This document shows positions 1 to 9,786 of a DNA stretch of 64,000 bases, piece after piece; the first letter of the stretch is position 1; every line of letters begins with the position of its first letter. The notes beneath the pieces were generated by a model, which made no database searches, had not been told where the DNA came from, and saw only the letters and a list, made by a program, of their open reading frames with translations. Source of the DNA: Pseudoalteromonas aurantia 208. GTDB taxonomy: Bacteria > Pseudomonadota > Gammaproteobacteria > Enterobacterales > Alteromonadaceae. The stretch covers positions 930,001 to 994,000 of the forward strand of contig NZ_AQGV01000012.1 in NCBI RefSeq assembly GCF_014858725.1, given 5' to 3'. Both the position numbers and the translations under genes were made by a program.

Positions 1-1
1 T

Positions 2-436
2 GTTTATCACAACTTCTTCGATATCTCGATTGCAGTTTCTACACCTCGTGGTCTTGTAACACCAGTATTGCGTGACTCAGATCAGTTGAGTATGGCGGGT
101 ATTGAAAATGGCATTCGAGATTTAGCAATCAAAGGCCGTGATGGTAAGCTATCAATGGCAGATATGACGGGTGGTAATTTCACAATTACTAACGGCGGTG
201 TATTTGGTTCATTGTTGTCTACACCGATTCTTAACTTACCGCAAGCAGCCATTTTAGGCATGCACAAAATTCAAGAACGCCCAATGGCTGTGAATGGTAA
301 AGTTGAAATATTACCAATGATGTATTTAGCGCTGTCTTATGACCATCGTCTAATTGATGGTAAAGAATCGGTAGGATTCTTAGTTGCGATTAAAGAACTT
401 CTGGAAGATCCAACACGTTTGTTGTTGGATGTATAA
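2..436 (+). CDS. sucB: Dihydrolipoyllysine-residue succinyltransferase (E2 of 2-oxoglutarate dehydrogenase), C-terminal part
   Basis: This is the 3' part of the E2 core enzyme that transfers the succinyl group from lipoamide to CoA in the TCA cycle. The frame is open from base 2 and the start lies before the window. The visible 144 residues are the end of the catalytic acyltransferase domain. They include the [10 protein letters not shown] segment and the active-site stretch YDHRLIDG, where His and Asp carry out catalysis. The gene ends with LLLDV, as E2 proteins usually do. sucC and sucD follow in the same direction, so this is the usual suc cluster. The lipoyl and E3-binding domains cannot be seen. 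Identity as SucB rather than AceF rests on the motif style and on the sucCD neighbours. Confidence 0.95.
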   Translation, partial: VYHNFFDISIAVSTPRGLVTPVLRDSDQLSMAGIENGIRDLAIKGRDGKLSMADMTGGNFTITNGGVFGSLLSTPILNLPQAAILGMHKIQERPMAVNGKVEILPMMYLALSYDHRLIDGKESVGFLVAIKELLEDPTRLLLDV

Positions 437-453
437 GCAGTCTGATTAGATAT

Positions 454-487
454 TAAGCTGTATGTTAGTCCATACAGCTTTTTTTTT
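454..487 (+). terminator. Rho-independent terminator after sucB
   Basis: A 10-bp perfect stem (AAGCTGTATG paired with CATACAGCTT, 6-nt loop) is followed by a run of ten T. It lies 18 nt after the sucB stop. It would separate sucB transcription from sucCD, which has its own candidate promoter just downstream. Confidence 0.85.
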
Positions 488-508
488 GCGCCTTTGGTCT
501 AACTAGGG

Positions 509-537
509 TTTTCATAAGTACCCTTGGGATCTATACT
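509..537 (+). promoter_or_regulatory. Candidate sigma70 promoter of sucCD
   Basis: A TTTTCA -35 (4/6 match to TTGACA), a 17-bp spacer and a TATACT -10 (5/6) lie between the sucB terminator and the sucC start. The predicted transcript start is near 544, giving a leader of about 70 nt. This is motif reading only. The position after a strong terminator makes a promoter here likely. Confidence 0.5.
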
Positions 538-613
538 AGGGGCGCATTTTGGGATAGCTGATTATTTGCATAAATATTCAGCTTTTTTAGTACAAGAAAT
601 TGGATAAAGCATC

Positions 614-1780
614 ATGAATTTGCATGAGTATCAGGCAAAACAACTGTTTGCCGACTATGGTTTACCAGTATCTGAGGGTTTCGCATGCGATACTCCTCAG
701 GAAGCTGTAGAAGCAGCTGCTAAGATTGGCGGCGACAAGTGGGTAGTTAAATGTCAAGTACACGCCGGTGGCCGTGGTAAAGCGGGCGGTGTTAAACTAG
801 CAGATAGCAAAGACGAAATCCGTGCATTTGCTGAAAACTGGTTAGGTAAGAACTTAGTTACTTATCAAACGGACGAAAAAGGTCAGCCAGTTGCTAAGAT
901 CTTAGTAGAAAGCTGCACAGACATCGCAAACGAATTATACCTTGGCGCTGTTGTAGACCGTGCAACTCGTAAAGTTGTTTTCATGGCATCTACTGAAGGT
1001 GGCGTTGAAATAGAAACTGTTGCCGAAGAAACACCTGAGCTTATTCATAAAGCTGAAATCGATCCATTAGTAGGCCCTCAAGCTTACCAAGGTCGCGAAT
1101 TAGGCTTTAAATTAGGCCTAAATCCAGTTCAAATGAAACAATTTGTTAAGATCTTCATGGGTCTAGCAAAAATGTTTAATGATCATGACTTTGCGCTTTT
1201 AGAGATTAACCCTCTAGTTGTGACAGACGAAGGCAACCTTCACTGTCTTGACGGTAAAATTGGCATTGATGGTAATGCATTATACCGTCAACCTAAGATC
1301 CGTGAGTTCCACGATCCTTCGCAAGAAGATGCACGTGAAGCACATGCAGCAAGCTTTGAATTAAACTACGTAGCGCTAGATGGCAACGTTGGTTGTATGG
1401 TTAACGGTGCAGGCCTAGCGATGGGTACTATGGACATCGTAAACCTACACGGCGGTAAACCAGCTAACTTCCTAGATGTTGGTGGTGGTGCAACTAAAGA
1501 GCGTGTAGCTGAAGCATTTAAGATCATCCTTTCTGATGACAATGTTAAAGCTGTATTGGTAAATATCTTCGGCGGAATCGTTCGTTGTGACATGATTGCA
1601 GAAGGCATCATCGGCGCAGTGAAAGAAGTTGGCGTTGAAGTACCAGTAGTAGTACGTTTAGAAGGTACTAACGCTGAACTAGGTCGTGAAGTTCTAGCTA
1701 ACTCTGACCTTGACATTATCGCAGCAGAATCTCTAACTGATGCTGCTGAGAAAGTTGTTGCTGCTGCGGAGGGCAAATAA
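614..1780 (+). CDS. sucC: Succinyl-CoA ligase (ADP-forming) beta subunit
   Basis: This is the beta subunit of succinyl-CoA synthetase, which makes succinate and ATP (or GTP) from succinyl-CoA in the TCA cycle. The protein has 388 residues, the usual SucC length. It starts with the family hallmark [12 protein letters not shown]. An N-terminal ATP-grasp fold contains the glycine-rich [10 protein letters not shown] strand. The C-terminal CoA-ligase domain contains GGGATKERV and [10 protein letters not shown], the P-loop-like power-helix region that contacts the alpha-subunit phosphohistidine. The stop codon overlaps the sucD ATG by one base, indicating translational coupling and a heterotetrameric product. 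Confidence 0.98.
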   Translation: MNLHEYQAKQLFADYGLPVSEGFACDTPQEAVEAAAKIGGDKWVVKCQVHAGGRGKAGGVKLADSKDEIRAFAENWLGKNLVTYQTDEKGQPVAKILVESCTDIANELYLGAVVDRATRKVVFMASTEGGVEIETVAEETPELIHKAEIDPLVGPQAYQGRELGFKLGLNPVQMKQFVKIFMGLAKMFNDHDFALLEINPLVVTDEGNLHCLDGKIGIDGNALYRQPKIREFHDPSQEDAREAHAASFELNYVALDGNVGCMVNGAGLAMGTMDIVNLHGGKPANFLDVGGGATKERVAEAFKIILSDDNVKAVLVNIFGGIVRCDMIAEGIIGAVKEVGVEVPVVVRLEGTNAELGREVLANSDLDIIAAESLTDAAEKVVAAAEGK

Positions 1781-2652
1781 TGTCTGTATTAATTAATAAA
1801 GATACTAAAGTAATCTGTCAGGGTTTCACTGGTGGCCAAGGTACTTTCCACTCAGAGCAAGCTATTCAGTACGGCACGCAAATGGTTGGTGGTGTATCTC
1901 CGGGTAAAGGCGGTCAAACGCACCTTGGTTTACCTGTATTCAACACTGTACGTGATGCAGTATTAGAAACGGGTGCTACTGCATCAGTTATCTACGTACC
2001 AGCTCCATTTTGTAAAGATGCTATTTTAGAAGCAATCGATGCAGGTATTGAGCTTATCGTATGTATTACGGAAGGTATTCCAACACTTGATATGGTTGAC
2101 GTTAAAGTTAAGCTAGATCAATCAGGTGTTCGTATGATCGGTCCTAACTGCCCAGGTGTTATCACTCCGGGTGAAACTAAGATTGGTATCATGCCTGGTC
2201 ACATTCATAAGCCAGGAAAAGTTGGTATTGTTTCTCGTTCTGGTACTTTGACGTATGAAGCGGTTAAGCAAACTACTGATGCTGGTTTCGGTCAATCTAC
2301 TTGTGTTGGTATCGGTGGTGATCCAATCCCGGGTACTAACTTTATCGACGTATTAGAAATGTTCGAAAAAGATGACCAAACAGAAGCGATCGTCATGATT
2401 GGTGAGATTGGTGGTACTGCAGAAGAAGAAGCTGCAGAGTACATCAAGGCTAACGTGACTAAACCTGTTGTTTCTTACATTGCTGGTGTTACTGCTCCAG
2501 AAGGTAAGCGCATGGGTCACGCTGGTGCAATTATCGCTGGCGGTAAAGGTACTGCTGACGAGAAGTTTGCTGCACTAGAAGCAGCTGGTGTTAAAACTGT
2601 ACGTTCTCTTGCAGACATCGGTGTTGCACTAAAAGAAAAAGCGGGTTGGTAA
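1780..2652 (+). CDS. sucD: Succinyl-CoA ligase alpha subunit
   Basis: This is the alpha subunit of succinyl-CoA synthetase. It binds CoA and carries the phosphorylated histidine. The protein has 290 residues. An N-terminal Rossmann domain contains [12 protein letters not shown] for CoA binding. The phosphohistidine is His247 within [12 protein letters not shown], matching E. coli His246 without the initiator Met. The start ATG shares its first base with the last base of the sucC stop, so the pair is translated together. A terminator follows directly. Confidence 0.98.
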   Translation: MSVLINKDTKVICQGFTGGQGTFHSEQAIQYGTQMVGGVSPGKGGQTHLGLPVFNTVRDAVLETGATASVIYVPAPFCKDAILEAIDAGIELIVCITEGIPTLDMVDVKVKLDQSGVRMIGPNCPGVITPGETKIGIMPGHIHKPGKVGIVSRSGTLTYEAVKQTTDAGFGQSTCVGIGGDPIPGTNFIDVLEMFEKDDQTEAIVMIGEIGGTAEEEAAEYIKANVTKPVVSYIAGVTAPEGKRMGHAGAIIAGGKGTADEKFAALEAAGVKTVRSLADIGVALKEKAGW

Positions 2653-2668
2653 TCACCAACTCTTGCTT

Positions 2669-2696
2669 AAAAAAGGTCCCATAAGGGGCCTTTTTT
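2669..2696 (+). terminator. Terminator of sucCD
   Basis: An A-run, then GGTCCC/GGGGCC arms (one G.U pair) with a short loop, then six T. It lies 17 nt after the sucD stop. Confidence 0.85.
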
Positions 2697-2755
2697 GTTG
2701 CCATTTGCTTTACAAAACATTACATTATACTAATACAAATTGATGAGTTGATGTA

Positions 2756-4591
2756 GTGGTGAAAGTATTTTTAGCAATGGTCGCGATGTTTGTTTGGTTG
2801 TCGTGTTTTCAACCAGTACAGGCGAGCGTAAATGACTTTTTGGAATTGGAACAACAAGTACTCAAATCACCAGAACTACATATTGAACTAACAAATCGCT
2901 GGATTAACACGTCAAATTCTGCCGACACTGAATTTTTCTTAAGTGCTTTGAGCGCAAGAGCATTTTTTTTTGCTGGTCATATAGAACGTTCTAAAAAGGA
3001 GTTTTCGCGCTTTTCTTCAACACTTAAGACGCAACAATTCTCATGGGGGGCTGGGTACTGGTATTTATATCGAAGCTTTTTTGCTATTGAGCAGGGTCAC
3101 TTAGATGATGCGAAGCGTTTAGTTAAACAATCTAAACGGGCATTTACGCATGTTAAAGACTCCGCTATGTTAGTTAGGGTTCAAGCTATGGAAGCTGTGA
3201 TCTCTATTTGGCGAGAAGAATATAGTGAAGCGCTTAAATCTGTACAAGCTGCCCATGCTTATATCATGAGAAATGATATTGGAGATGTGAGTAAACTCGC
3301 TGTATTAGATAGCCTCACAGCTTATTATTCAACACTTAAATATCACCGGAAAGCCATCGAGTTTGCAAATCAAGCCAATGTTCTCGCCGTACAAACACAA
3401 AACATATTGGATGGACTACCAATAAAATACAATTTATGCATGGCTTTATTACGCTCTAAGCTTGTTGAAAAAGCTAGATCTTGTTATTCAGACATGCTCG
3501 TGAGTGCCAAACGCTTAGCATTGCCACGCTATCATTTTTGGGCAAACGCGGGCCTAGGTAAAGTCTCTTTATTGTTAAAGGAGTATGATGAAGCCGTAGA
3601 CTATTTTTTGCAGGCAAAAGAATTAGAATACAAAGCTATTGTTAATCCGGCACATCTCATCGTTTTGCATAATAACTTAGCCAAAGCACTGTCTTCGATG
3701 AGCCGTTATGCACAAGCACAAATCCATTTAAAAGAATCGCTCTCTATATTGGACAATTATCAGAGTCCTTTGAATAATAGGTACATGCGTAGAACACTTA
3801 AATTAAAAGCGCATGTATTGGATTTGCAGCAAGACTATATCGGCAGTATTGCGGTATTGAATCGCTATATTAGATTGCTAGAAGAAAATGAATTAGCAAC
3901 GAAAGAAGTGTTAGAGCAAGAAGCGCAAAGTTTTTTTGAGGCGGAACAGCATAAATTTAAGTTAGCGCTGACAAATGAGAAACTTAAAGCACAAGCGGCG
4001 AACCTTGCTGAATTAGAAAAAGAAGAGCAATTGAGTAGAGCGTATATTTTTATTGCTGTTTTGAGCTGCATTAGCATCGGTCTTTTTGCTTATTTACAGC
4101 GTAAAGCGAGCTTAGTTAATCGTAACTTTGCGTATAGGGACCCGTTAACTGAATTGTTCAATAGGCGATACTTTCAAGAGCATATTGATAAGTTGTCCCA
4201 CCAAAAGCAGTCATTTAGTTTAGCCATGCTAGATCTTGATTATTTTAAACGAATTAATGATGTATCCGGTCATGACATTGGCGATGAAATACTCGTACGA
4301 TTTGGTCAGCACTTAAGGTCTCATTTTCGAGACGACGCTGATGTAGTTTGTCGTTATGGGGGCGAAGAGTTTGTTGTGGTGTGTCAATTTATGGATGTAT
4401 CACAGCTAACACAAAGGTTAGAGATGCTTCAGGCAGTATTGAGAGAAAACTTATCTCATGATAGTGAAGCGGTCACGTTTAGTGCGGGTGTTGTAAATAG
4501 CTCAGATTACTCCAAAGATACACTTATCAAGGCGGTTGATGAGCTAATGTATCGCTCTAAGAAGTTAGGAAGAGATAAGATCTCTTCCTAA
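2756..4591 (+). CDS. TPR-repeat sensor diguanylate cyclase (GGDEF)
   Basis: This predicted membrane-anchored diguanylate cyclase would make cyclic di-GMP from two GTP. The protein has 611 residues. An N-terminal signal peptide or anchor (about 1-24, ending QPVQA) leads into a long alpha-helical, TPR-like region (about 25-410) predicted to be periplasmic. A transmembrane helix near 425-447 (YIFIAVLSCISIGLFAYL) precedes a C-terminal GGDEF domain. The active-site motif is GGEEF at 535-539, so catalysis should be intact. The inhibitory I-site RxxD expected five residues upstream is not there: the sequence reads RDDAD before VVCRY. The start is GTG with no strong ribosome site, and a second GTG follows directly. 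The signal is not known. Confidence 0.85.
   Translation: MVKVFLAMVAMFVWLSCFQPVQASVNDFLELEQQVLKSPELHIELTNRWINTSNSADTEFFLSALSARAFFFAGHIERSKKEFSRFSSTLKTQQFSWGAGYWYLYRSFFAIEQGHLDDAKRLVKQSKRAFTHVKDSAMLVRVQAMEAVISIWREEYSEALKSVQAAHAYIMRNDIGDVSKLAVLDSLTAYYSTLKYHRKAIEFANQANVLAVQTQNILDGLPIKYNLCMALLRSKLVEKARSCYSDMLVSAKRLALPRYHFWANAGLGKVSLLLKEYDEAVDYFLQAKELEYKAIVNPAHLIVLHNNLAKALSSMSRYAQAQIHLKESLSILDNYQSPLNNRYMRRTLKLKAHVLDLQQDYIGSIAVLNRYIRLLEENELATKEVLEQEAQSFFEAEQHKFKLALTNEKLKAQAANLAELEKEEQLSRAYIFIAVLSCISIGLFAYLQRKASLVNRNFAYRDPLTELFNRRYFQEHIDKLSHQKQSFSLAMLDLDYFKRINDVSGHDIGDEILVRFGQHLRSHFRDDADVVCRYGGEEFVVVCQFMDVSQLTQRLEMLQAVLRENLSHDSEAVTFSAGVVNSSDYSKDTLIKAVDELMYRSKKLGRDKISS
4565..4591. terminator. Perfect 12-bp hairpin overlapping the stop codon, between convergent genes
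   Basis: TTAGGAAGAGAT, a 3-nt loop AAG, and its exact complement ATCTCTTCCTAA. The right arm contains the TAA stop of the GGDEF gene. The opposing gene ends 14 nt away. There is no T-tract, so it may work as a weak two-way terminator or as a 3'-end stability hairpin. Confidence 0.5.
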
Positions 4592-4604
4592 CTATACATT
4601 AATG

Positions 4605-5675
4605 CTAATATTGATAACTAATATGCTGGAAAAAACGAATGTTAATATCTTGCTTCTGCGGAGATATCGCTAAAGAGGATGTGAATGTTTTGACCATAGA
4701 TTCAACTTGATTCATGAATTTACCATAGCCAACATCTTTTTTATCAGAGGCTTTTGCCACAACCACAAAATGCATTGTGTCGACTAAACCATCCGATTGC
4801 CAAATAGATTTGATTTGTACATCACTGTTGTCAATATTGAAGCTTAATTTTTGTAATTCACAATTTCCGTCTGACTTATCCGTTCTACTGTTTCTTATTA
4901 TTGGCAATCGTCCATTCGCAACAAAAGCAGAGTGTGTAAGATGTTTATTGGTACATGCAGACAAAAATAGATCTTCGATGGTTTTGTAAAATTGTGAACA
5001 GTCGTCACTGAGTAATAAGTGTTGATATTCAGTTTTAAGGGAGCGGGTCACAGGTATGCTAAATGTGGCATATGTCATTTCCGAGTGGTCGGCTGGTAAT
5101 GTACAATTTCTTGCTTGATATCGGGGATATAAACTGCGTAGCTTATATCCATAACTTTCTTTATTACCTTTGGATTTAGCAAAAACGTCATAGGTTAAGT
5201 GTTGGTGGTCTCGAACCTTAAATGTCACATTCTTGAATGTTAAGGCGTTATGTAATGCATCGAGCGTTTTGGTTACTTTGTTATGAAAATGCGCCGCGTT
5301 AGCTCTAATATCATCCCCAGTGGCTAGAAATAATAGCCGTATCTTCTTTGCTGCGGTGTCATCATGGTAGTAAGTTTTATGGGCTTCATGGTATTGTGGG
5401 TTGTAGAAAAATAGAATTTGCTTTTCTGTTTGCAAGCAATGTGATTCTTCGTGAAACCGCACAATGGGCAGCTTATCATTGGCAATTAGATGTACATTAT
5501 GTAACTCGTATTCGTCACATAATGCAAACAGTTGTCGGGCTATACGTTCGTAGCAACTTTTTAGGTTATCAAAGCAATCGTAAAATTTATTTTCGGGTTT
5601 AAATTCAGCCAATATATATTGGTTATTACGCGCATTAGCGGGAATGTAAACGCGGTTTAAGTTCATTGAAGCCAT
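4605..5675 (-). CDS. DUF3083-like family protein of unknown function
   Basis: A 356-residue protein with no signal peptide or membrane segment. I place it in DUF3083 from recalled similarity to conserved Shewanella and Pseudoalteromonas proteins with segments such as ELHNVHLIANDKLP, KVRDHQHLTYD and YPRYQARNC. That assignment is moderate. Two half-similar parts are visible: both carry LP-I-R segments (NDKLPIVRF near 80 and NGRLPIIRN near 260), so the protein may have arisen by duplication. The start at 5675 is chosen because AAGGA (5684-5688) sits 8 nt before that ATG, whereas a longer frame to 5714 has no such site. No function is known. It converges with the GGDEF gene. Confidence 0.7.
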   Translation of the reverse strand: MASMNLNRVYIPANARNNQYILAEFKPENKFYDCFDNLKSCYERIARQLFALCDEYELHNVHLIANDKLPIVRFHEESHCLQTEKQILFFYNPQYHEAHKTYYHDDTAAKKIRLLFLATGDDIRANAAHFHNKVTKTLDALHNALTFKNVTFKVRDHQHLTYDVFAKSKGNKESYGYKLRSLYPRYQARNCTLPADHSEMTYATFSIPVTRSLKTEYQHLLLSDDCSQFYKTIEDLFLSACTNKHLTHSAFVANGRLPIIRNSRTDKSDGNCELQKLSFNIDNSDVQIKSIWQSDGLVDTMHFVVVAKASDKKDVGYGKFMNQVESMVKTFTSSLAISPQKQDINIRFFQHISYQY

Positions 5676-5904
5676 GTTGAATATCCTTAAGTTACTTCGT
5701 TCTATGCTGCGCACTATATAGACGTTTTATGACTTTTTTATTGCGCTAGAACAAAAATTGTCATGAATTTGGCTAAGTTCATTGATCACGAGTACTTTTG
5801 GACCAATATTCTTTAAACTAAGGAAAGGATTTGCTGTAAGTTGTCGAAGCTTTTTGTAATAATGCGCTGATATAGAGCGCTAAATTTTTGAGGAATGCAT
5901 ACCC

Positions 5905-7569
5905 ATGGCGGAAACAGAGAATCGCCCATCAAACTTTATTCGAAATATTATAGATTCTGATTTATCTAGTGGTAAGCACCAACAGACGCACACGCGTTTT
6001 CCACCAGAACCTAATGGCTTTTTACATATTGGTCATGCTAAATCGATCTGCTTGAACTTTGGTATTGCACAAGACTATAAAGGTCTGTGTAATTTACGTT
6101 TTGATGACACAAACCCAGAAAAAGAAGACATTAATTACGTAAAGTCAATTCAAGAAGATGTGTCTTGGTTGGGGTTTAAGTGGGATGATGAAATATGTTA
6201 TTCATCTAATTACTTTGACCAATTACATGCGTACGCTGTTGAGCTGATTGAAAAGGGACTAGCGTATGTTTGCTTTTTATCACCAGAGCAAGCCCGCGAG
6301 TATCGTGGCACCTTGACTGAAGCTGGCAAAAATAGCCCACACAGAGATTCGGCTGTTGAAGACAATTTGGCATTGTTTGAAAAAATGCGCAATGGTGAGT
6401 TTAAAGAAGGGGAGTGTGTACTTCGAGCTAAAATTGACATGGCTAGCTCGTTTATGGTTTTACGTGATCCGATAATTTATCGTATTCGTTTCGTTCATCA
6501 TCATCAAACGGCTGATAAATGGTGCATTTACCCAATGTATGATTTTACGCACTGTATTTCTGATGCACTTGAAGGGATCACCCATTCTTTATGTACCCTA
6601 GAGTTTCAAGATAACCGCCGTTTATATGACTGGGTACTAGATAATATCAGTCTTGAGTGCCATCCACAGCAAATAGAGTTCTCGCGACTGAACCTAGAGT
6701 ACACTATTATGTCCAAGCGAAAGCTTAATGACTTAGTCGTTAATAATCATGTTGAAGGATGGGATGATCCACGTATGCCAACCATTGCTGGTTTACGTCG
6801 ACGAGGTTACACACCGGGGTCAGTGGTTGAGTTTTGTAAGCGTATTGGCGTTACCAAACAAGATAATATGATTGAAATGGGTATGTTAGAGGCTTGTATT
6901 CGTGATGATTTAAACGAAAATGCACCACGAGCAATGGCTGTGTTAGACCCTATAAAGGTGGTTATTGAAAATTATGATGCTGACAAAGTAGAGCAATTAG
7001 TTGCACCAAACCATCCATCAATCGAAGAAAAGGGTACACGTGAAGTACCATTTACCCGAGAATTGTTCATTGAACGTGAAGACTTCAGAATTGAAGCGAA
7101 TAAAAAGTTCAAGCGATTAGTGCTTGATAAAGAAGTTCGTTTAAGAAATGCTTATGTTATTAAAGCAGAGCGTATTGAAGAAGATGCTGATGGTAACATT
7201 ACGACGATTTTTTGCTCTTATGATCCTGAGACGCTAGGTAAGAATCCAACTGATGGTCGAAAGGTGAAAGGCGTGATTCATTGGGTTTCTGCGTCTGAAT
7301 GTATCGATGCTGAGGTACGTCAGTACGATCGTTTGTTCAACGTACCTAACCCAGCAGCGGCAGAAGATTTTTCGCAAGTATTGAATCCAGATTCACTCAA
7401 AGTTATTACTCACGCAAAGCTTGAACCGTCACTTGCTAATGCAATGGCTGAACAAGGATTTCAGTTTGAGCGTATGGGGTATTACTGTAGAGATAATAAA
7501 TCTGACGCGTTAGTGTTTAACCAAACGGTTGGCTTAAGAGATTCTTGGGCAAAAATAGAAAACGCTTAA
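5905..7569 (+). CDS. glnS: Glutaminyl-tRNA synthetase
   Basis: A class I aminoacyl-tRNA synthetase that charges tRNA-Gln with glutamine. The protein has 554 residues, the same as E. coli GlnRS. The HIGH signature is at 41-44 (FLHIGHAKS) and the KMSKS-type signature is MSKRK at 269-273. The FPPEPNG segment before HIGH is typical of GlnRS, as are the C-terminal beta-barrel anticodon-binding domains (about 340-550). It starts at ATG 5905. A terminator follows, so it is probably a single-gene unit. Confidence 0.97.
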   Translation: MAETENRPSNFIRNIIDSDLSSGKHQQTHTRFPPEPNGFLHIGHAKSICLNFGIAQDYKGLCNLRFDDTNPEKEDINYVKSIQEDVSWLGFKWDDEICYSSNYFDQLHAYAVELIEKGLAYVCFLSPEQAREYRGTLTEAGKNSPHRDSAVEDNLALFEKMRNGEFKEGECVLRAKIDMASSFMVLRDPIIYRIRFVHHHQTADKWCIYPMYDFTHCISDALEGITHSLCTLEFQDNRRLYDWVLDNISLECHPQQIEFSRLNLEYTIMSKRKLNDLVVNNHVEGWDDPRMPTIAGLRRRGYTPGSVVEFCKRIGVTKQDNMIEMGMLEACIRDDLNENAPRAMAVLDPIKVVIENYDADKVEQLVAPNHPSIEEKGTREVPFTRELFIEREDFRIEANKKFKRLVLDKEVRLRNAYVIKAERIEEDADGNITTIFCSYDPETLGKNPTDGRKVKGVIHWVSASECIDAEVRQYDRLFNVPNPAAAEDFSQVLNPDSLKVITHAKLEPSLANAMAEQGFQFERMGYYCRDNKSDALVFNQTVGLRDSWAKIENA

Positions 7570-7583
7570 TAATATATTGTTTA

Positions 7584-7610
7584 TAAAGGCCGAACTTTTC
7601 GGCCTTTTTT
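7584..7610 (+). terminator. Terminator of glnS
   Basis: AAAGGCCGA and TCGGCCTTT arms with a short loop and a following run of T, 15 nt after the glnS stop and 20 nt before the next gene. Confidence 0.85.
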
Positions 7611-7629
7611 ATGCCTGAATTTGTAGCTG

Positions 7630-9471
7630 ATGAAAATATCAAACTTATCTAAAGCAAACATTAAGTCGATAAATAATTTTTATATTAATGAACAGCAATC
7701 GATTTATCTGTTGTCTCACCATGATGCCAAAAAGCATCGCCAATGGCTCAATATCTGTAAAAAGCAATTAACCGTATTAGGTTATGAGTCGGTAGAATTA
7801 ATCGGCTCAGGCGCATTTGGTTTTGTGTTTGGGGGAGTGAGTACTGACAGTCAACAATGGGTGTTTAAATTTTCTCGTATTACGTTGGCACAAAGTGTGC
7901 GTGATAGGTTAGAAGATGAAGCGTATATGCTGTCGCAAATTGATAACACTATGGTTCCAAAATTTTTGGCTTTTGAGCGTGTTAAAAAGCAAGGGATTTT
8001 GATGATGGCACGCGCTAAAGGTGAAGACTTAGAAAAGGTATCACTGAAACGCGGCTGTTTTGAGCCTAAAGAATTGGTAGAGCTGGCATTGTTGTTGCGC
8101 AATGTGTTGTTGGATTTAAGAAATCATCGCAATGGGATTTTACCACAACCCATTGTTCATGGTGATATTAAGCCTTCTAATATCGTATGGGATGAGGTTT
8201 CGAAAAGCTTTTCTTTAGTCGATTGGGGGAGCTCTGTCTATGCGCAAGTGGATACAAATGGGGAACCTGTTGCGAGTAATATTATGGACCTAATGTCGTC
8301 TGATGTGGCGGGTACCAATGCGCGTATGGGTGATGTGTACTTCATTGGCGATGAGCAGATGCAAGGTGCTCAATCGTCTCCACGCTTTGATGAACAAGGC
8401 GTGGCATCAACCATTTATGCATTAGCCAGCGCTCAGTCATGTCGATTTGGTGAACAAGTTATTCCTGCAAAGAGCTTGGGGTTGCCCCAAGAGTTTGCGG
8501 CGGTTATTGATGCCATGCTGAGTAAAGATAAACAAGAGCGAGACAAAGCAGGCGACTATTTTATGCAGCATATGCCTAAGATAGCAAAGTCTTATTTACC
8601 CATATTAAATGTTGAAAAACCAAAGTCAAATATTCCATTTTGGATCACCAATACGGATGATCATCCGGATACTGTTGTTTATAGTTCAAGAAAAGAGTTT
8701 TTACGCAGAGCTGACCATAACCATCAATTACATGATATCAATGATGCCCAGTTAGACCGGTATTATAAGGAGTTTTTATTTGATACAGGTGACACCGAAA
8801 AAGCATTTTTGGCATCAATAAGCCGTTTAGCAAAATACCCTTTAGTGGGGGGGTTGAGCTTTCATTGGAAGGCAGACTCTTTGTATGTTGAATCGAGTTT
8901 AATTTTGCATGATGAGACATTAAATAACGCTTTGACGGATGCGATAAATGCGACTGTCATGTTAGCGCAAGGGATAACGCAAAAGGGGTTGTTTAAGTGT
9001 TGCTTATTTGATGCACGTCAAACCATCCAACTAGAGCGGGATGATACGGGGGCGTTTATATTTGATACCTTGCCTCAGCTGCACTATTCAATGGTTGACG
9101 TTGCAAGTAATGAGGTAACTCGTCCTCACAGTTATTTTGAAGACGGTAAAGATCCAGACGAACAGCTACAATTGCCGAAAAGCATCATTCAATGTGTATT
9201 TGAGCTTAACCAAATTCACCATACCGGGTGTATTATATTTGAGTCATTGCCTAATAGATTGAAAATCCATCATTACTATCGCTTGTTAGACGCCAGCCAG
9301 GAACAAAAATTTGAGCTCCTTCTTGCGCGGATAATACAATACGCGATGAGTATTGATGATGTAGGTGTAGCAGGGTTTATGAAGCTGCCCTATAAAAATA
9401 CCAGAGAGTTCGATTTGTGCTTGGAGCAACCGGTCAAGTATTACCCTAAAAACCCGAAACAATATGCGTGA
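7630..9471 (+). CDS. Protein kinase-like fold protein with a long uncharacterised C-terminal region
   Basis: A 613-residue cytosolic protein with an N-terminal eukaryotic-like kinase domain (about 55-330). The glycine loop is GSGAFG at 59-64. The ATP-binding lysine is Lys80 (WVFKFS). The catalytic loop is HGDIKPSN at 177-184, with Asp179 and Asn184 present and HGD in place of HRD. The metal-binding motif is DWG at 198-200 in place of DFG. All core catalytic residues are therefore present and activity is plausible. The HGD form also occurs in small-molecule kinases of the APH and choline-kinase type, so the substrate may not be a protein. Residues about 340-613 match nothing I recognise. No signal peptide or membrane segment is seen. 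It starts at ATG 7630 just after the glnS terminator. Confidence 0.75.
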   Translation: MKISNLSKANIKSINNFYINEQQSIYLLSHHDAKKHRQWLNICKKQLTVLGYESVELIGSGAFGFVFGGVSTDSQQWVFKFSRITLAQSVRDRLEDEAYMLSQIDNTMVPKFLAFERVKKQGILMMARAKGEDLEKVSLKRGCFEPKELVELALLLRNVLLDLRNHRNGILPQPIVHGDIKPSNIVWDEVSKSFSLVDWGSSVYAQVDTNGEPVASNIMDLMSSDVAGTNARMGDVYFIGDEQMQGAQSSPRFDEQGVASTIYALASAQSCRFGEQVIPAKSLGLPQEFAAVIDAMLSKDKQERDKAGDYFMQHMPKIAKSYLPILNVEKPKSNIPFWITNTDDHPDTVVYSSRKEFLRRADHNHQLHDINDAQLDRYYKEFLFDTGDTEKAFLASISRLAKYPLVGGLSFHWKADSLYVESSLILHDETLNNALTDAINATVMLAQGITQKGLFKCCLFDARQTIQLERDDTGAFIFDTLPQLHYSMVDVASNEVTRPHSYFEDGKDPDEQLQLPKSIIQCVFELNQIHHTGCIIFESLPNRLKIHHYYRLLDASQEQKFELLLARIIQYAMSIDDVGVAGFMKLPYKNTREFDLCLEQPVKYYPKNPKQYA

Positions 9472-9615
9472 AAATTTGCGATGCAAATTGCGACTAGTTA
9501 TTTCTTAAAATGATTAATATATATAATTCAATTATCTAGAATTTTGTTAATTTGGCATGTCGTTTGAATATAAAAACTAGCACATTCACTTCTCCAGGTT
9601 TTGTTGCTAGTAGTT

Positions 9616-9646
9616 AGGCACTTCTTTTATGAAGTGCCTTTTTTTT
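9616..9646 (+). terminator. Strong intrinsic terminator, 145 nt after the kinase-like gene
   Basis: AGGCACTTC and GAAGTGCCT (9-bp perfect stem, 6-nt loop) followed by a long T run. It may end the kinase-like transcript or an independent small RNA, because 9472-9615 holds no reading frame. The stretch 9472-9786 has no gene that I can support. Confidence 0.8.
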
Positions 9647-9786
9647 GGTATGAATATAGCCGTTGTCAGTCTGCATAACGATTACATATTTTCTATGTAT
9701 ATCTTATGAATAAAATTACATTGAATTTACTTTATTTTTATTACACAGTAACAAAATAATGTTAGATAAGTACGATTGAGACTGCT

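Noticed and set aside
1366..1776. 136-codon frame antisense to sucC
   Set aside because: A shadow of a highly conserved enzyme; codon use follows sucC, not an independent gene.
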